This document shows positions 19,208 to 29,300 of a stretch of DNA of 64,000 nt, piece after piece. The notes beneath the pieces were generated by a model that saw only the letters and a list, made by a program, of their open reading frames with translations, made no database searches and was not told the DNA's origin. A program made the position numbers and the translations under genes. Positions within the stretch are counted from its first letter, which is position 1; every line of letters begins with the position of its first letter. Origin of the DNA: Tenebrio molitor (taxonomy: Eukaryota; Arthropoda; Insecta; Coleoptera; Tenebrionidae); NCBI RefSeq assembly GCF_963966145.1, contig NC_091047.1, positions 27,094,001 through 27,158,000 on the forward strand, given 5' to 3'.

Positions 19208-19315
19208 ATACGTGGGTTATTAAGTATTACCCACATGAGGTAATAACCTACTCGGGCAAGCCCTCGTAGGTTACAAATACCTCTCGTGGGTAATATCTTA
19301 AATAACCCACTTATA
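19208..19315. promoter_or_regulatory. Cluster of GTGGGTTAT half-sites, right end of the Crypton
   Basis: At least six matches or near matches to GTGGGTTAT or its complement occur in about 110 bases, in both orientations: CGTGGGTTATTAA, TATTACCCACA, GAGGTAATAACC, CGTAGGTTAC, CGTGGGTAATAT and AAATAACCCAC. The block lies 170-270 bases upstream of the recombinase start and also near the element's end, so it could bind the recombinase, act in the promoter, or both. Confidence 0.6.
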
Positions 19316-19665
19316 CCATAAATAACTATTTTGAATTTCAACTACCAATGTGTTATCTAAATCCAGAATTTTTAAATTTTTAAAAAGAGATTGCGGTACT
19401 ATTCCCGTTGCTGAAATTACAAGAGGTAAAATCGAAATTTTTTCTAAACACCAAAGATTTCTCATGCAACGGACAGCTCTAAATATTTATTAATTTTTGT
19501 GTTATATGTCTGTGTTATATTATGTTCACACTATTTTTTGCAAATAACATTTTATTTGTAAATTGTCTCTTACAACCATTTAGGTATTACAAATACAAAG
19601 TTAACAGGAGGTTGAAAAATTAGCATGTAAAACCCTCTGGCCAGTCTTAAAAAAACGCACTGTAT

Positions 19666-19870
19666 ACGTTATTCACGTTGAATTGAACATTTCAAGGTCA
19701 AATAATTTAGCAAACAGTGACATGCAGGTAAATACCGTTCACGATGGATTGAGCATTGCTAAATTCGCATTATGTTGGTTAGCTGCATGTCACTATTTAC
19801 AAAACATAATTACAGAGCCAAAAAATAAAATTATTTGACCTTGAAATGTTCAACTCCACGTGAATAACGT
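19666..19870. mobile_element. MITE abutting the outer TIR element
   Basis: The 205-bp near-perfect palindrome starts ACGTTATTCACGTTGAATTG and ends with its complement, the arms matching for about 45 bp (AACATTTCAAGGTCAAATAA). It begins right at the TATA that flanks the previous element. Its centre resembles 2960-2985. Confidence 0.85.
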
Positions 19871-19938
19871 TTAGTTATTATTGGTATGTAATTATTTTCA
19901 ATATACAAATTCTTTTTCATAAAATCGAATTTCAATTA

Positions 19939-20010
19939 TGCGTGAGCGAAAGTGCGTGAGCGAAAGTGCGTGAGCGAAAGTACGTGAGCGAAAGTGCGTG
20001 AGCGAAAGTG
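19939..20010. repeat. Minisatellite, 14-bp unit, five copies
   Basis: The unit GTGCGTGAGCGAAA is repeated head to tail five times with one substitution (TACGTGAG). Confidence 0.95.
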
Positions 20011-20395
20011 GAACCTTCACTCACTGGTAACCATGGATACAGACCCACTTTCTAGGGAGGTATCGAACAAAGTACTTTGACATGTTTTGACACAAATTCG
20101 GCATTTGACAGTAGACTAAAATTTAGCATTTTATAAAATTCTTGACTAGTTTTATTTTTAGACACTCGTTATATACTGACCATTTTTGTAGCCGTACGTA
20201 AACATTTAATTAAAAAATTACTGCAATATTGTAATGTGTCAGCAATGTAAATATTTGATATATAGGTTGACAACATGACAAAAACAGTACAACTTAATAT
20301 TTTAAATAGTAACACAATTGAATATTACAGGGTGATTCACGAGTAATAATGTGCCTAACAAAATTTGTGATGCAACCAACAATACATTTCCCTCA

Positions 20396-20620
20396 TACTA
20401 TTCCGGACACAGAATCTTGGCCACAACTGACATTTAACTGACAAATATGTGTGAACTGGCCTTTATTGAATATAACCCTTTTTTGATGTCACACGAAAAA
20501 CTTCAAAAACTTCAAAGTGACTTTTAATTATTGTCACTTAATGACACTAAGGATTGGTTTACATAATTTTTTTAGAAATGTCTAAAAAATGTTGGCCAAG
20601 ATTCCGTGGCCGGAATAGTA
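20396..20620. mobile_element. MITE with TACTATTCCGG ends
   Basis: The left end TACTATTCCGGACACAGAAT and right end CCGTGGCCGGAATAGTA are inverted repeats with inner TCTTGGCCA and TGGCCAAGA. Its right end overlaps the start of the next element in the palindrome TAGTACTA. Confidence 0.8.
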
Positions 20621-21318
20621 CTATTGCGAGCAAAAAAAGTGGGACATCAAACTTCTGTCAGTTTTGAAAAATTCGATGTACGGGGTCATTATAAATGATT
20701 GTCTCATCGCAGTAGGCGTTGGTTGAATGTGTTGTTTTCCTTGGCATTTTTCGATTTGTATTACAAAATCGTTTTTTTTCAAGACTTTTGGTTCTCTATT
20801 TGTTAGAAAGAACCTGCTTCATTGTGAAACAGACTTCGGCGTATATCGTTCTACGCAACTAGACCACATCCCCTTTTTTTTATTACTATATCTGTTGGTT
20901 GGCCCAAGTACCTATAGTTTGTCTAACGTTGCGAAGCTAGCGGCACATGCCAAATTTGTATGGGTTTTCAACGCCAACTGCGATGGGACAATCATTTATA
21001 ATGACCCTGTAGTTCAAGCTTTATTGTCATTTTACCTTTGATTATTGTCATAGAAATTTGACACTATTCTAGCTGACAGTTTAAACATTTATTTTATGCT
21101 CCTATTTTCCTTTTCTTTTGATAAAGGTAAATTTTGATTGGGACTTGGCATTAAATAAATATTCACTACGTGCTTACTTACACTCATTCCCTACAACCTA
21201 CAATACTAATGACAACGTTAATCAATTCAAAGTAGGGTTAGAAACAGATAAGGGTCATTGCACATTAAAAGTCAAGACAGTGATGTTGATGTCCCACTTT
21301 TTTTGCTCGCAATAGTAC
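20618..21318. mobile_element. MITE with GTACTATTGCGAGC ends
   Basis: The 701-bp element starts GTACTATTGCGAGCAAAAAA and ends with its complement; the inverted match includes GTGGGACATCAA. It encloses another TIR element at 20679-21012. Confidence 0.85.
20679..21012. mobile_element. Nested MITE with GGGGTCATTATAAATGATTG ends
   Basis: Inverted arms of about 45 bp start near 20681 and end near 21010, and include ATCGCAGTAGGCGTTG and its near complement CAACGCCAACTGCGAT. The interior ORF at 20727 comes from the repeat. Confidence 0.8.
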
Positions 21319-22750
21319 AGTCGATTGCAAAAAAATCGAGTACATCATAAAAATCAAGAGCACTGAATTTTCCTATTTTTAACGCATGTAAATCAGTCTT
21401 TTCCAAATCTTCTTTTTCTTTTTCAATTCCAAAAGATAATAAATTATTATGAACATCAATAAAATTTTTAAAAATATATGTACATATTACATTGGTTTAC
21501 TTCATATGAAAATGAAATTTTATTTAATTTGGTTCATGTTATGTGATGTATCGTATGTCCTTGATGTATCCACTCTTGTAGCGCCTCTGGCTTAGCCGGA
21601 AATGACCCCAACTTGGTCGTTTCAAACACAACACCAAATTATTTCTACATTCAATTATATCTGGCACGGATAGACCGATCCTCGTCGAAATTAAAATTCG
21701 GCGTTTGTGCATGCCGGAGCTAATTAAAGAGGCAGAGGCGTTTAGACTCGCCGTTTAACACTTTACATATTTTTTATGGCTAGATGGGAGAAGATTGCGT
21801 TTTTTTTTCGAGCGATGAACACACCTTGTTGACCATCAAGCATGTTAGTTTTTGCAAAAACAACATCATCATCACGCAACTGAAATATTATATCCCGACC
21901 GAACTAAACACATCACACCTGCCCAACCATACGTGAAATTATGAGGTACATTAAAAAAGTTTTTTATGTTTATTTGATGAGAAAGTGTTGGGTCAGGTTA
22001 GCGTAATTTATAGTGATTATGGATCCGTTTAATGGACGGGTCTGTGATGATTTTATCAAATTTAATCGGATACAAAATAATTCATTTCGGAAATAGCTTT
22101 AATAGGGTTTTAAAATAAGTGTTAGCGGCGGGACGGAATAAATACGTTTATAATGGAGCTATTCATAACGGTGGGCTCTGTGTGACGAGAATGTGTTTCG
22201 TGCTCTGTGATAATCTGGATGGAAAAAATCGAGCAAAAAATTTACCAAATTGGTTGAAATGGGAATAATAGAGGTGGAGCTGGGCGTGTTGTTTGCGAGG
22301 TTTAAATCATGATTTGCATTAACACGATGATAATCAGATGCTGTAATTCTAATTTAATCTGAATTTAATTCACACGACAATTGTGATTGGGAACGTATCA
22401 GTTTTTATTGAGTAAAGTTTATATTTGTAAGGTTTGTAGGAAACAAGTTTTCATCGATTTTAAGGAAATGCTGTGAAATAAAGAATTTAAATGTTACAAA
22501 GTGATACATGAGAAATAAATCTTTGTTGAGACACGTATTTAATTTATTATTAAGTATAAATAGAGACTGAAACAAATTTGTTTTAATACTGACCCTTGAC
22601 GTACAGCCTTGGTATAATACACCAGTCGAGTACTTTCTTACTGTTTCACACTGAAGTCATCTAATTAGCTTTTTTGTGGAACACTTCTCATACAAATATT
22701 ATAGAGTTTCATGTAAGTAATAAGTGACAACATTTATTATTATTTTTCGT
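21319..22750. other. Gene-free AT-rich stretch
   Basis: No ORF, TIR or tandem repeat was recognised. A GC-richer block at 21580-21730 is free of repeats and could be a conserved non-coding element. Confidence 0.4.
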
Positions 22751-23245
22751 ATCCCACCTCCACCCGGCGGCACGGCAATTTTGCCGGAGTACATACACTA
22801 TTACGGATAATACTATCAAGTAATAGTGCAGTGCTTATAAACATAATTACCGGCGTCTCGCCTCCACATTTTGACTTTTTTGTGTTTTATGTTCTGTGTC
22901 AATGTTAAGGAATTTCCTCACGATGTGACATGAGTATAATAATATACCTTTTTGAAATTTTTAAAAAGAGATTGTGTACTGTTCCTGTTGCTGAAATTAT
23001 AAATGGTAAAATCGAAATTTTTTCTAAACACCAAAGATTTCTCATAGCAACGGAGAGTTCTAAATATTTATTAGTTTTTGTATTATATGTCTGTGTTATA
23101 TTGTGTGAATTTGGAACAGCTATATCTAAAAGATATGCTTGCTTTTGTTGTTTATTTAAAATAATAATGTCTGGTCTGTTATGCTGAATGTGAATGTCAG
23201 TTAAAACTGTGCGATCAAAATATAATTTGTATTATGTTTATATTA
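22751..23245 (-). pseudogene. LINE 3' end with restriction-like endonuclease domain
   Basis: Read on the minus strand, the codons from about 23215 to 22960 give HNRPDIIIL, AYLLDIAVPNSHN, TKTNKYLELS, then SILPFIISATGTV. The RPD...DIA...K spacing and the wording of the block match the C-terminal restriction-like endonuclease of R2/R4-type non-LTR retrotransposons, which nicks target DNA before reverse transcription. A stop follows, then a 3' UTR to the end at 22751. The 5' part with the reverse transcriptase is missing. The clade assignment is by memory of the motif pattern. This copy is uninterrupted and shows where the Crypton entered the copy at 17391-19520. Confidence 0.75.
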
Positions 23246-23351
23246 CTGTAATGGGTTATTTTCGAACCAGATTACAAAATCAAAAATTAACTACCATTAG
23301 TTAAACTTATTTTCATAACTATGTATGTTGGAAATAGTTATTTACATTAGA

Positions 23352-23450
23352 GTACGGGATGTGAATTTTCCGGCACGACAACTGGTTTCGGGCACGATGG
23401 CGCAGCCGAGTGCCTGATTAGTTGGAGGGCCGGAAAATACGTCCCGTACG
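23352..23450. repeat. Short palindrome with GC core (P2)
   Basis: Outer arms GTACGGGATGTGAATTTTCC and its near complement, with an inner GGGCAC and GTGCCT pair, enclose the core GGCGCAGCCGAG. Confidence 0.8.
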
Positions 23451-23709
23451 ACATTTGTATTAGACTTTTCGGCTGACCAAAATGTTAAATCTTTTAAAAA
23501 TCAAGACTAATTTTATTGTAGAATTTGACATCGTCAATAAAGAATCGAATGCTGTGGAATCAATTCCTTGACGACCGTGACCGCTCATTTGTTTTTTTCC
23601 TAACAAATTATTTGCCGGCTAAATTTTCACGGTCGTGCTTCAAAATTTGATTTTGGCGTATTAATCGAGTGAAAAAAATGTCTAGTATATAATATAGAGT
23701 GAGTTAAAT

Positions 23710-24460
23710 GTGACACCAGAGGCAGTACAACTAGTAGCAGGACTAAATTCTGAATTATTACCACAAAAATCGAAACAACGTTACATAGGACAATTTTTTC
23801 TCACAAAAGTATGTAATAACTATTCTTTAATTCACAAATTTTTAATAAACCATATTTTATTACAGACAGTTTTATTAATAGGTGTTTGTGGTGCCTGTCT
23901 CCGAAAGGAGTTATAAACTCTGAAAATGGAAAATGTCAAGAGAAGATATTATATTGATCTGACACAAAAACCAATATTTGTAGATCGTTTGCCATTACCA
24001 ATCCAAACTGGGTTGAAACTGTGAAGAAATATATGGAAGTCAGGTTAAATTGGTATTAATACAATTAAAACAATTTCAAATAAAATTGACAAATATTTGA
24101 ACCTTGATTGCCCTATGGACACAAGATTGAAGTTCCTAAAATGATTCGTGATGACTGATGGCCTTCCTTCAACATCAAAAACAAAATGTACTGTGTTGCA
24201 GCTACAGCTCAAACAATGGTGAGTTGTGTCACAAACTTCGATACAGTGCTTTAATCTACTTGAATTTTTAGCAGTTGCTTCCAATGTAACCATCCAACAT
24301 TGAGAATTCCATCATCAGTACCGTAAGAGAAGCACCAGTACAACATATTGACATTCAACCCAGAAGTAATAAAGCTGACAGTTACCAAATTGTTTCTGCA
24401 TTGTTCTCTAAAGTGGAGAATTGTAACAATAATGTTTACAACTGTAATTTTACAAAATAA
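23710..24460 (+). pseudogene. Third Crypton-type recombinase remnant
   Basis: Order and wording follow the intact gene. The first part reads MTPEAVQLVAGLN...LPQKSKQRYIGQF (compare LEEAQEVAGNLLPAKSREKYEKQF). A TVLLIGVCGACLRKEL block follows at about 23866-23916 (compare IVLIMGIFGACRCDEL) and stops at once. A C-terminal NCNNNVYNCNFTK tail comes before the stop at 24458. Most of the catalytic domain, including HxxR and the tyrosine, is missing or unreadable. It is a more diverged paralog than the one at 16515. Confidence 0.65.
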
Positions 24461-24469
24461 ATTATGTTA

Positions 24470-25356
24470 ATAATGTTGCAAATTATTAAAATGTCTTGTA
24501 CTTAACCACTACTTCCTGGTGAAAACGAATCATGTTTCTTCAGGTGAATATAAGATTTTGGGGTTAGAAAGTTTTGTTTATTTTTATTTTCCAGTTGCAC
24601 TTTAGCACTAACAGCTAGTACTGGATAAAGTAGGTACACAAAACCATATATCAACTTCTGTGGTTTAGTTTTATTGTGCAATTTTGCAGATATTTATGAA
24701 ATACCTGACAATTGTCAAACTTTTTGACATATACAGCTGCCAACCCAATAGGTTGTATTTTCCCTGTTACGATTATTTTCTTTTTCGATCGATATAAATT
24801 AAACAAACACATTTATCGGAAAAATTATACAGGGAAATGTGTTTTTTTACACTAAATTAAAGTAACGTATGGACACTTTAATTTTAAAGTAACTGTGAAA
24901 AGAATAAATCAACGGTGTCCGTACATTTTTCCCGTACTCCACTAGATTTTTCCCACATTCCACTAGAAATTTTTGACATTGTACGGGAAATCGCACCTCC
25001 CTTGACCTAAAGTGTAAGGTAACGCTATATTTCCCAGATTGGGAGGCCGAAAATCTTATTTACAATGCCGATTAATCACAATAACACAGAACTCTAAGCT
25101 AAAAAAGAAATCAAGGGATGACATGTTGACAATACCGGCTTACTAGAGGCTCGGGGATGCCAACCCACTAAATTTGCTTGAATCATTCATAGTCACTTAG
25201 CGTATTTGTGGCATAGCACGCTCAAACAAAACGGTACACACGTCGCATCACATGGTGTCCAGCTTAACTACTAATTCGTAAACCATAGGACCGCCCGTAC
25301 TTCTCAATTGGAATGTACTCTAGCAATGCTGAAGTGCACAAAAGTAATCTCTTAAA
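24470..25356. other. Gene-free stretch
   Basis: No feature was recognised. Confidence 0.4.
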
Positions 25357-26210
25357 TACAGGGTGGGACACCGAAAACGAAACATGCGTGTTATGCAATA
25401 CCTCAAATTAATTTGAGGGAGACATGCAATGTGATTATTTTATCGAATAATTTCTGAATTTATTAAAATTTCTGATAAGATGTTAGTGTTAGAAAAAATC
25501 TTGAAGACAACGCGTGTTTTATAGTTTAAAAATCTCGATCTATTAAATCCTCGCTCCCTGCGGTCGCTCTGATTTAAACTACGATCTGGATTTTTAAATC
25601 GTCTATAAAACCCTTGTTGTCTTAATAGCTATAAAGTCTACATTTGGATAGTGTTCCACGAGAAAACGAATTGTGTCATTAAAGTATTTTTAATACATTT
25701 ACACAATTTGACTAATAAAACGCCCCCACTTTTGACAGATTTTAAGGGATGTACAAAATGTTGCTTGGCAACTTTTCATCAATTGTTACTGCTCAAATAC
25801 ATTCAAAATTTATATAAAATTTTAACAACAAAATCTAATCTTTTCGTTGAATCAGACGAGTGATTTAGTTAATTGTTTGTGTAGACACCTATTTTTTAAT
25901 GTTTAACAATCTGATAATAATTGCGCTTAATTTTCAATAAAGGAAACATGTGTTAAAATTACAATTTTAATTTAATTTTATTGTTACTAATTGAATCTTC
26001 TAATCTTCACCGTCTAAAATATCAGTATTTTAAATTTCTTATAATCCGTTGGCAAATAACCGAGATATTAGGCTTGAAAGTCTTAGCTGAGACACCCTGC
26101 ATATGTAATTTTACAAATTAATTTATCTTATTTGGCCGTTTTTCGAAAAATTGAGTTGAAGTGCCACATAAGACCTGTTTCGTTTTCGGTGGTTCATTCA
26201 CACTCTGTAT
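25357..26210. mobile_element. Possible TIR element with ATACAGGGTG ends
   Basis: ATACAGGGTGGGACACCGAA at 25357 and the complement-like end CACTCTGTAT at 26210 pair through CACCGAAAACGAAACA, with a few gaps. The pairing is clear over about 25 bp but no target duplication was seen, so the call is tentative. It would contain palindrome P3. Confidence 0.45.
25504..25623. repeat. Short palindrome with GC core (P3)
   Basis: Arms AAGACAACGCGTGTTTTATA and complement-like CTATAAAACCCTTGTTGTCTT flank a second arm pair (TTTAAAAATC) and the core AGCGACCGCAGGGAGCGAGG, read on the minus strand. Confidence 0.75.
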
Positions 26211-26220
26211 CAGCATCAAA

Positions 26221-26380
26221 CCCAGTACTGTGGCCAAGCGCCTAGCGCGAAACTTTACATTCGGGCGGTCCCGGGTTCTAACCCCGGTGCCGCCTGACCA
26301 GGTGTGGGTTTTTTTCAGATAAGGCGAATGCTGGGTCAGTATCAACCTCTCAGTATAGTCCTCCAAAATAGCTAAGAGCT
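26221..26380 (+). mobile_element. tRNA-derived SINE
   Basis: A tRNA-like head has an A-box-like TGGCCAAGCGCC (26231-26242) and a B-box-like GGGTTCTAACCCC (26273-26285), spaced as in tRNA genes and ending GCCGCC. The B box deviates (TCTAACC for TCGANNCC) and the acceptor stem does not close, so it is not a working tRNA gene. A non-tRNA body with CAGGTGTGGG and a T run follows. The left end and tail are not defined. Confidence 0.65.
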
Positions 26381-26399
26381 CATAAAATTTTAGGGGTTT

Positions 26400-29300
26400 A
26401 ACGAGCCATTATAAAAATGTTAACTTATGTCAAATGATTTATTACGGGATTGACAAACCGCCCAAACAACCGGCAAAACGACCGGCCGGTGAAACAACCG
26501 TCCGTGTGCAAGAGGCGTAAAGAGCCGCAGGTAACAAGACCCTTTGCATTAGAAAGTTTTAAATAAATTGTCTTGCGGTCTTGTGTCTTTACTTTGTATC
26601 TAGAATTCCCTGTGATAACAGCTTTCGATTTTGTGCGTTTTCGGCGATATTGTTGATAGTTCTAGACGTTTATATTATTGCGTACTAAACCCCATAGAAT
26701 TGATATGGAGCCAATTAAAGCATGGCGTAAGAAAATCAAATTTCACTCCGGGATTAGGGTCCAGATGAAAGATGTATTTACTTTGGTAAAAATAAATATG
26801 TATCTGGATATTATATTGATGAAGTAATATTTATAAAATTTTATAAGCATTGTTAATTATTTTACATTAAGATTCCAGGTGAATAGCATTATTACGATCG
26901 TCATTATTATAATAGATAATAATATTTTTATCGTTATTGTTAGTACATATTACCTGGTGGGTGTGAGTAAAAACCGAATTGCTTTATTACTGGCTTATCC
27001 AGATAATTGCAACGGTTTCAGATCCATAAATTAACAGCATTACGAGCCTAATTAAGAGTTTAATTAATCAATTTTCCTTTATGAAGTCGTAAAGGCGCAT
27101 TAAAAATCTCGTAATTATTTTGTTTTTCAAACTAGTAGACTCCGAGCCCGTAAAAATGTTAATTGCTCGCCACACCACAATTAACCTAAACAATATGCAA
27201 ATTGCTCCATTACCGTAATTGCACTTAAGTCGGAAATCTGCGGGGACGGTAGATGCGCACCGGTCCCCATAAATCAAAACTAATAATAAATGCATCGGCT
27301 ATATTAATAAAATTAAACCAATAAAAAATTCAATAAGGCGCATTCCATTATAAAGAGCAATCGTGGGTTTTATGTCCGGCTGTATAAAACGGGATAAAAT
27401 TATGGGGTATAAAAAGTTATGGAGCTCCATAAAAATTTTTAGCTACACATCGAAATCCGGCGAGAAATTTAATTCGACCGTATGTGCAGTTTCGGCGATT
27501 TTTTCCTATTTGTCAACCCTTTGATTTCGTCAGGGTGGATTATGGATGTCGTCTTCGTGGGTGGGCGGAGGATGTCCGTGGCGCCGTAAAACCAACGTCG
27601 TTTTTATGCTAATACAAAGAATGAGGTTTGTAAATTGGAAAATTTCTGTGAAGTGCCCTTTGAAAGTGGCGATAAGGCCGCGTTTATTGCCCACTTTAGT
27701 CATTACTGTGCAGACGGGATCTACCTGCTTTTAGGGCAATTATTTCTGATCATCTATGTAAAAGGTTGTCTCGAGATGTACCGTTTATGGCGAAATTCTA
27801 CGATAAAAAGCTTAATTGTTCGGCTCCCACGACGCAACTAATCGTGTCTTCCGCCCCTGGGAACGCCTGCATAAAGCGAGAATGGTGAAGTGAAAAAATG
27901 CAATCAAGTTGATGCTCACCTATTAAATAATACGTGTGAGGAGATTTGCAGTCTTCAAGGAGAGTGTTGTAACAGCAGAATTAAAGCTTGACGACAAGTA
28001 CACTCTGGGGAGCAATAATTTTGCCTTCGGTGGAGAGAATTTGCAGAAAATGTTTAATTAACTATGTTTATTAGGATACTGCGAATGAAAACAGTAATTC
28101 AATTAAAAATTAAAATAAAATCTTTATTAGTAATGAACAGAAAACTACTAAAATACTTTAGACAGAAAAGAATACACATATTCTTATATCTGTTGTCAAT
28201 ACCTAATATCAAACTTTATGAGATTCATTTTAATCCCGTTTTGATACTTTACAGCACAAGTACGGTTAAGTTAACAAGGTAAATTTTTTGTACTTTTGTC
28301 GTAATTTTGCTGGTGTTAAAGTTGTAATTGCTGCATTCTGGAAAAAAATACTTTATTAATCTGTATTGGCTATATAGTTTGCATTTTCACGGTGGTGACA
28401 GAAGCGTGACTGGAATAAAAAATATCTCCAGCCTGTTACTGTGATTTGTCTAATATTATTCCATCAGTTGTCAAATATTTCGTGAAATAGGAAGTGTAAA
28501 TGATTATGGATAAGTATGGCAACTATGTCTATGTACAAAAATTTATGTGGCAACTTTGTGGGTAGGATACAAATATTTGGAATATTTTAATTAATATTGT
28601 TTTTTTTTTCTAGCAGAACAGTCATTTTTAGCAACTAGGAATGAATATTGAGTAAACATTTAACAATGCTTTTTCTCTTTTCTTAAATCTATCGTCTCAA
28701 CACTAATTTTTTTCACTGTTTGTACTCCAGTTTGTTCTCCACTTTTAGATTCCAACAGTAATCTGCCACCATATTTAGGTTTCAGCAGCCTTGTTATTTT
28801 CTTTCATTTTACCCTTCACTCACAGCACCAAATTTTTGTCAATCAGTGAACTGTGAAAATAAAAAATTAATTTTCAAATTTGTATTACATCCTAAATTCT
28901 GGAATTTTTGTAACATCTCTTCTGCTAACATTTTGTAATTATCACTTCTTTTGTTACTAAGAACACATGAAGTAACAGTTTTCTTCTTTTTCAGAAACAT
29001 TCTGAATCTGACATTAATTTGTGAATATAATAAAGGCACTGAAACTACGTAACCTGTTTGTTCAAAGCCTTTGTAAATTGTTTCATTACACCAAGTTTAA
29101 TGTGAAGTAGGGGCAACAATATTTTTCCGTATTTACTAAATTTTGGTGTATATTTTTTGATCCTGAGATTAAGTCAATTATTTTAGGCCATTCTTTTTTT
29201 GTCCAATGTAAACCACATCTGTTCTACTATTCCATTCACAAAGGAAAATTGAAAAATTATGTTTTAGAAAGATGAAATAAGTAAAAAATTAATGACAGAT

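Larger units (their letters stand above)
17592..19373 (-). mobile_element. Crypton element (inner layer)
   Basis: Comparison with the uninterrupted LINE copy at 22941-22970 places the edges at about 17592 and 19373 (1.78 kb). It contains one three-exon tyrosine recombinase gene on the minus strand. Near the ends are inverted copies of ATCCAATATTC (17592-17602) and GAATATTGGAT (about 19182-19192), and clusters of GTGGGTTAT-type half-sites at 17679-17720 and 19208-19315. Target duplication, if any, is no more than a few T bases. Cryptons move by tyrosine recombination and lack classic TIRs. Confidence 0.8.
17391..19520 (-). mobile_element. LINE 3' fragment (middle layer), split by the Crypton
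   Basis: The fragment reads on the minus strand. Its 3' end, ATCCCACCTCCACCCGGCGG on the plus strand at 17391, is identical to the end at 22751. The left piece 17391-17591 and the right piece 19374-19520 together match 22751-23100 collinearly, with the Crypton lying between. The right piece encodes decayed codons for the end of a restriction-like endonuclease domain. It is 5'-truncated near 19520, as is usual for non-LTR insertions. Confidence 0.85.
17000..19662. mobile_element. TIR element (outer layer of the nest)
   Basis: Ends are CAGTGAG at 17000 and CACTG ending 19662, flanked on both sides by TATA (16996-16999 and 19663-19666). The inverted repeats extend about 70 bp and include AAGACTGGCCATAGGGTTTT and its near complement, ending with GTTAAC. 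Without its insert the element would be about 530 bp, and the related fragment at 53975-54337 runs across the insertion point uninterrupted. It has no coding capacity of its own. Confidence 0.85.

Noticed and set aside
20727..21315. ORFs of 104 and 65 codons
   Set aside because: Both lie within nested MITEs with inverted ends and show no known domain.
22930..23187. 85-codon plus-strand ORF
   Set aside because: The minus strand carries the endonuclease codons of a LINE; the plus frame is its antisense.
26231..26297. Possible functional tRNA gene
   Set aside because: The A and B boxes are present but the B box deviates, the acceptor stem does not pair and a SINE body follows.
26118..26366. 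82-codon minus-strand ORF with a GVRTRDRP string
   Set aside because: It is the antisense of a tRNA-derived SINE head; such strings are a common artefact of SINE translation.
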